Shown: positions 6,701 through 7,987 of the stretch, piece by piece | Layout: every line of letters begins with the position of its first letter | Position numbering within the stretch: the stretch's first letter is position 1 | Translations under genes and position numbers: made by a program | Notes under the pieces: model-generated | What the model was told of the DNA's origin: nothing | Databases searched by the model: none | The model's input: the letters and a program-made list of their open reading frames with translations, nothing else | From: an uncultured Achromobacter sp. | GTDB taxonomy: Bacteria > Pseudomonadota > Gammaproteobacteria > Burkholderiales > Burkholderiaceae_B | DNA: 7,987 bases | Direction: 5' to 3' | Assembly: GCA_913775005.1 (NCBI GenBank) | Contig: CAJYKY010000462.1 | Coordinates: 1-7,987 of the forward strand

Positions 6701-6719
6701 CGGGCGTTCGATCAGCCCG
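6701..6719 (+). terminator. Weak stem-loop after the hydrolase gene
   Basis: CGGGC (6701-6705) and GCCCG (6715-6719) could pair around a nine-base loop directly after the stop codon. The only T-rich run (TTAATTTT, 6736-6743) is 16 bases further on. This is a poor match to an intrinsic terminator and is recorded because nothing better is visible. Confidence 0.2.
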
Positions 6720-6789
6720 TAGCAGGGGAACGGGGTTAATTTTGGCGCGGGCGTGCCGTTACACATTCCAGAGACATCGATAAAAACCC

Positions 6790-6826
6790 GGGCAGGCACT
6801 GCCCACGCGTCTGGAAGACACTGCCC
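6790..6826 (+). repeat. Small hairpin and nonamer repeat before the unknown gene
   Basis: GGGCA (6790-6794) and TGCCC (6800-6804) form a perfect five-pair stem around GGCAC. The nonamer CACTGCCCA at 6797-6805 recurs at 6819-6827, 22 bp on, where its last base is the A of the start codon. Between them GGAAGA (6813-6818) is the likely Shine-Dalgarno, eight bases from ATG 6827. The stem could affect translation, but both elements are short enough to be chance. Confidence 0.3.
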
Positions 6827-7987
6827 ATGACCTCGCCCATCTCGTCGGCAAGCGTGCCGAATTACGTCCCGCTCAACCCGCCCGTGTCGCGCACGGCCGG
6901 TACGGTGCTGTCTGCCGACGCGCCCGTGTCAACGGTGGTGCGCTTGCGCCAAGGCAACAACGACATCGGCACGTCAACCTACACGCAATCGGGCGCCGTC
7001 ACGGACGCGATTTCGACGCTGATGAGCCGCAATGTCGGCTCGCGCGGCGTGGCCGGGCCTTTCGCGGACGTGGGCGCGGCGGTGTTGAACCGTTTCAGGA
7101 CCGACGGCGGCAACCTGTCGCTGTGGTCGCCGGCTACGGCAGCGGCCCCCGCTGCGTCGGCCGGTGCGGCGGATGCGGCCGAGGCGGCATCGGCGCCTGC
7201 ACAAAGCGCGCTACGTGCGGACAACGCGGTGTCGCTGCGCATTGCCACCGCCAGCGGCATCAAGGTGGAAATCTCGCTGCAACGGGGCCCGGAGGGCATG
7301 GCCGTGCAGGTGGACGTGGCCGAAGGCACCCTCAGCGAAGACGAGCGCCGCGCCATCGCGGACTTGTCCGGCGCCTTCCAGGACGCGCTGGACGGCCTGG
7401 CCGAAACGCCGCCGCGCTGGTCGCTGGCCAAGCTGGCCAACGCCACGTCGCCACTGCTGTCGTCGATCAGCCTGCGCGACACGCGCCTGGCGGCCGGCGA
7501 GGTGGTGCAGACCATTGATTTCAATGCAGACAGCTCGCAACGCACGTTGACGGTGTCGGGGTTGACGGGCGTCACGAAGGTGTCCGTCGACGTATCCAAG
7601 CCGATCACGCTGGGGTCGGCCGAACAGCAAGCGGCTGCCGTCAGCAAGTACCTTTCCCAGTTTGACCGCGCGCAGCGGCGCGGCGCGGGGGACGAGGCGC
7701 TGATGGCCACGTTCAAGGGCGTGTTTGCCGCCATGCACGGCAGCGTCGCGTCGGCGCAGGTGCCCGCAGCGGCTACGGCGGGCGGGGCGTTGCGGCTGCC
7801 GGCCGAGGAAGCGCATCGCAGCCTGTTGTCGGGGCTGACAGACTTTTCGGCGTCGATCGAACAGGCCCGCGATGCCATCAACCCGGCCCAGCCCAAGGAA
7901 ACCGACGGTTTCTCGTTCCGCGCCTCGCAAAACAGCGCGGTGACTGGCCAGCCGCGCTGGGATCTTGCAGTATCGCAAACGCAAGAG
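6827..7987 (+). CDS. Unrecognised cysteine-free soluble protein, C-terminus outside window
   Basis: An open frame of 387 codons runs from ATG 6827 to the window edge with no stop, and its third positions are rich in G/C like its neighbours. The start is backed by GGAAGA eight bases upstream. I do not recognise the family. There is no signal peptide, no membrane helix and no cysteine. The N-terminal 100 residues are Ser/Thr/Val-rich and weakly structured. An Ala-rich linker follows at about 102-129. From about 133 come alternating beta-like and helical stretches (VSLRIATASGIKVEISL; TLSEDERRAIADLSGAFQDAL; VVQTIDFNADSSQRTLTVSG; AVSKYLSQFDRAQRR). A second Ala-rich stretch (308-321) precedes a helical segment and FSFRASQNSAV. 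Lack of cysteine is common in flagellar and other exported proteins, but nothing else supports export. Long minus-strand frames over this region look like shadows. Confidence 0.8.
   Translation, partial: MTSPISSASVPNYVPLNPPVSRTAGTVLSADAPVSTVVRLRQGNNDIGTSTYTQSGAVTDAISTLMSRNVGSRGVAGPFADVGAAVLNRFRTDGGNLSLWSPATAAAPAASAGAADAAEAASAPAQSALRADNAVSLRIATASGIKVEISLQRGPEGMAVQVDVAEGTLSEDERRAIADLSGAFQDALDGLAETPPRWSLAKLANATSPLLSSISLRDTRLAAGEVVQTIDFNADSSQRTLTVSGLTGVTKVSVDVSKPITLGSAEQQAAAVSKYLSQFDRAQRRGAGDEALMATFKGVFAAMHGSVASAQVPAAATAGGALRLPAEEAHRSLLSGLTDFSASIEQARDAINPAQPKETDGFSFRASQNSAVTGQPRWDLAVSQTQE

Noticed and set aside
6781..6808. A possible second sigma-28 promoter (TAAAAACC and GCCC) before the unknown gene
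   Set aside because: The -35 is poor, the spacer is 12 bases, and the -10 lacks the GCCGATAA character beyond GCC.
6979..7984. Two minus-strand frames (about 305 and 257 codons) opposite the unknown gene
   Set aside because: The plus-strand frame is open for 387 codons, has a good ribosome binding site and G/C-rich third positions; the minus frames lack these. With no family hit on either strand this is less certain than the other rejections.

Overview
The DNA is GC-rich, with strong codon bias toward G/C in third positions. The gene content is environmental-betaproteobacterial: a NarL-type regulator, a 7TM-DISM kinase, a hybrid-type SHDLRQP kinase, a dCache chemoreceptor and a flagellar sigma-28 promoter. 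A motile Burkholderiales member of the Achromobacter/Bordetella (Alcaligenaceae) kind fits best. That placement is inferred from general sequence character, not from a search.

Minus strand, read from about 3632 down to 1: a three-gene signalling cluster in one direction. It consists of a LuxR/NarL-family response regulator (2949-3632), a membrane sensor histidine kinase with a signal peptide, a periplasmic beta-sandwich and seven TM helices (874-2898), and the N-terminal part of a second membrane kinase with an SHDLRQP phosphoacceptor box that runs off the left edge (1-838). Gaps are about 50 and 35 bp, so the three are probably co-transcribed. One DNA-binding output and two kinases of different families suggest a branched or relay circuit.

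Middle, 3633-3933: a divergent regulatory region of about 300 bp with no gene. It holds a GC-rich dyad on the regulator side and three copies of a decamer (AATGGRGCCA, orientation + - +). The last copy abuts a good match to a sigma-28 (FliA) promoter, TAAAGTTG-N11-GCCGTAAG, at 3826-3852. The leader that follows can fold two hairpins before the ribosome binding site of the chemoreceptor.

Plus strand, 3934-7987: a complete methyl-accepting chemotaxis protein (3934-5796) with a dCache sensor carrying the residues of the known amino-acid-binding motif; a complete alpha/beta hydrolase with an intact Ser-Asp-His triad (5902-6699); and an unrecognised, cysteine-free soluble protein (6827 to the window end, open). 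The chemoreceptor is probably made with the flagellar late genes. The hydrolase and the unknown gene have no visible functional link to it beyond direction.

I see no tRNA, rRNA, insertion sequence, CRISPR array or prophage signature. The window is mostly ordinary core/accessory signalling DNA. The intergenic control region at 3680-3930 and the unknown protein at the right end are the parts most worth a second look.
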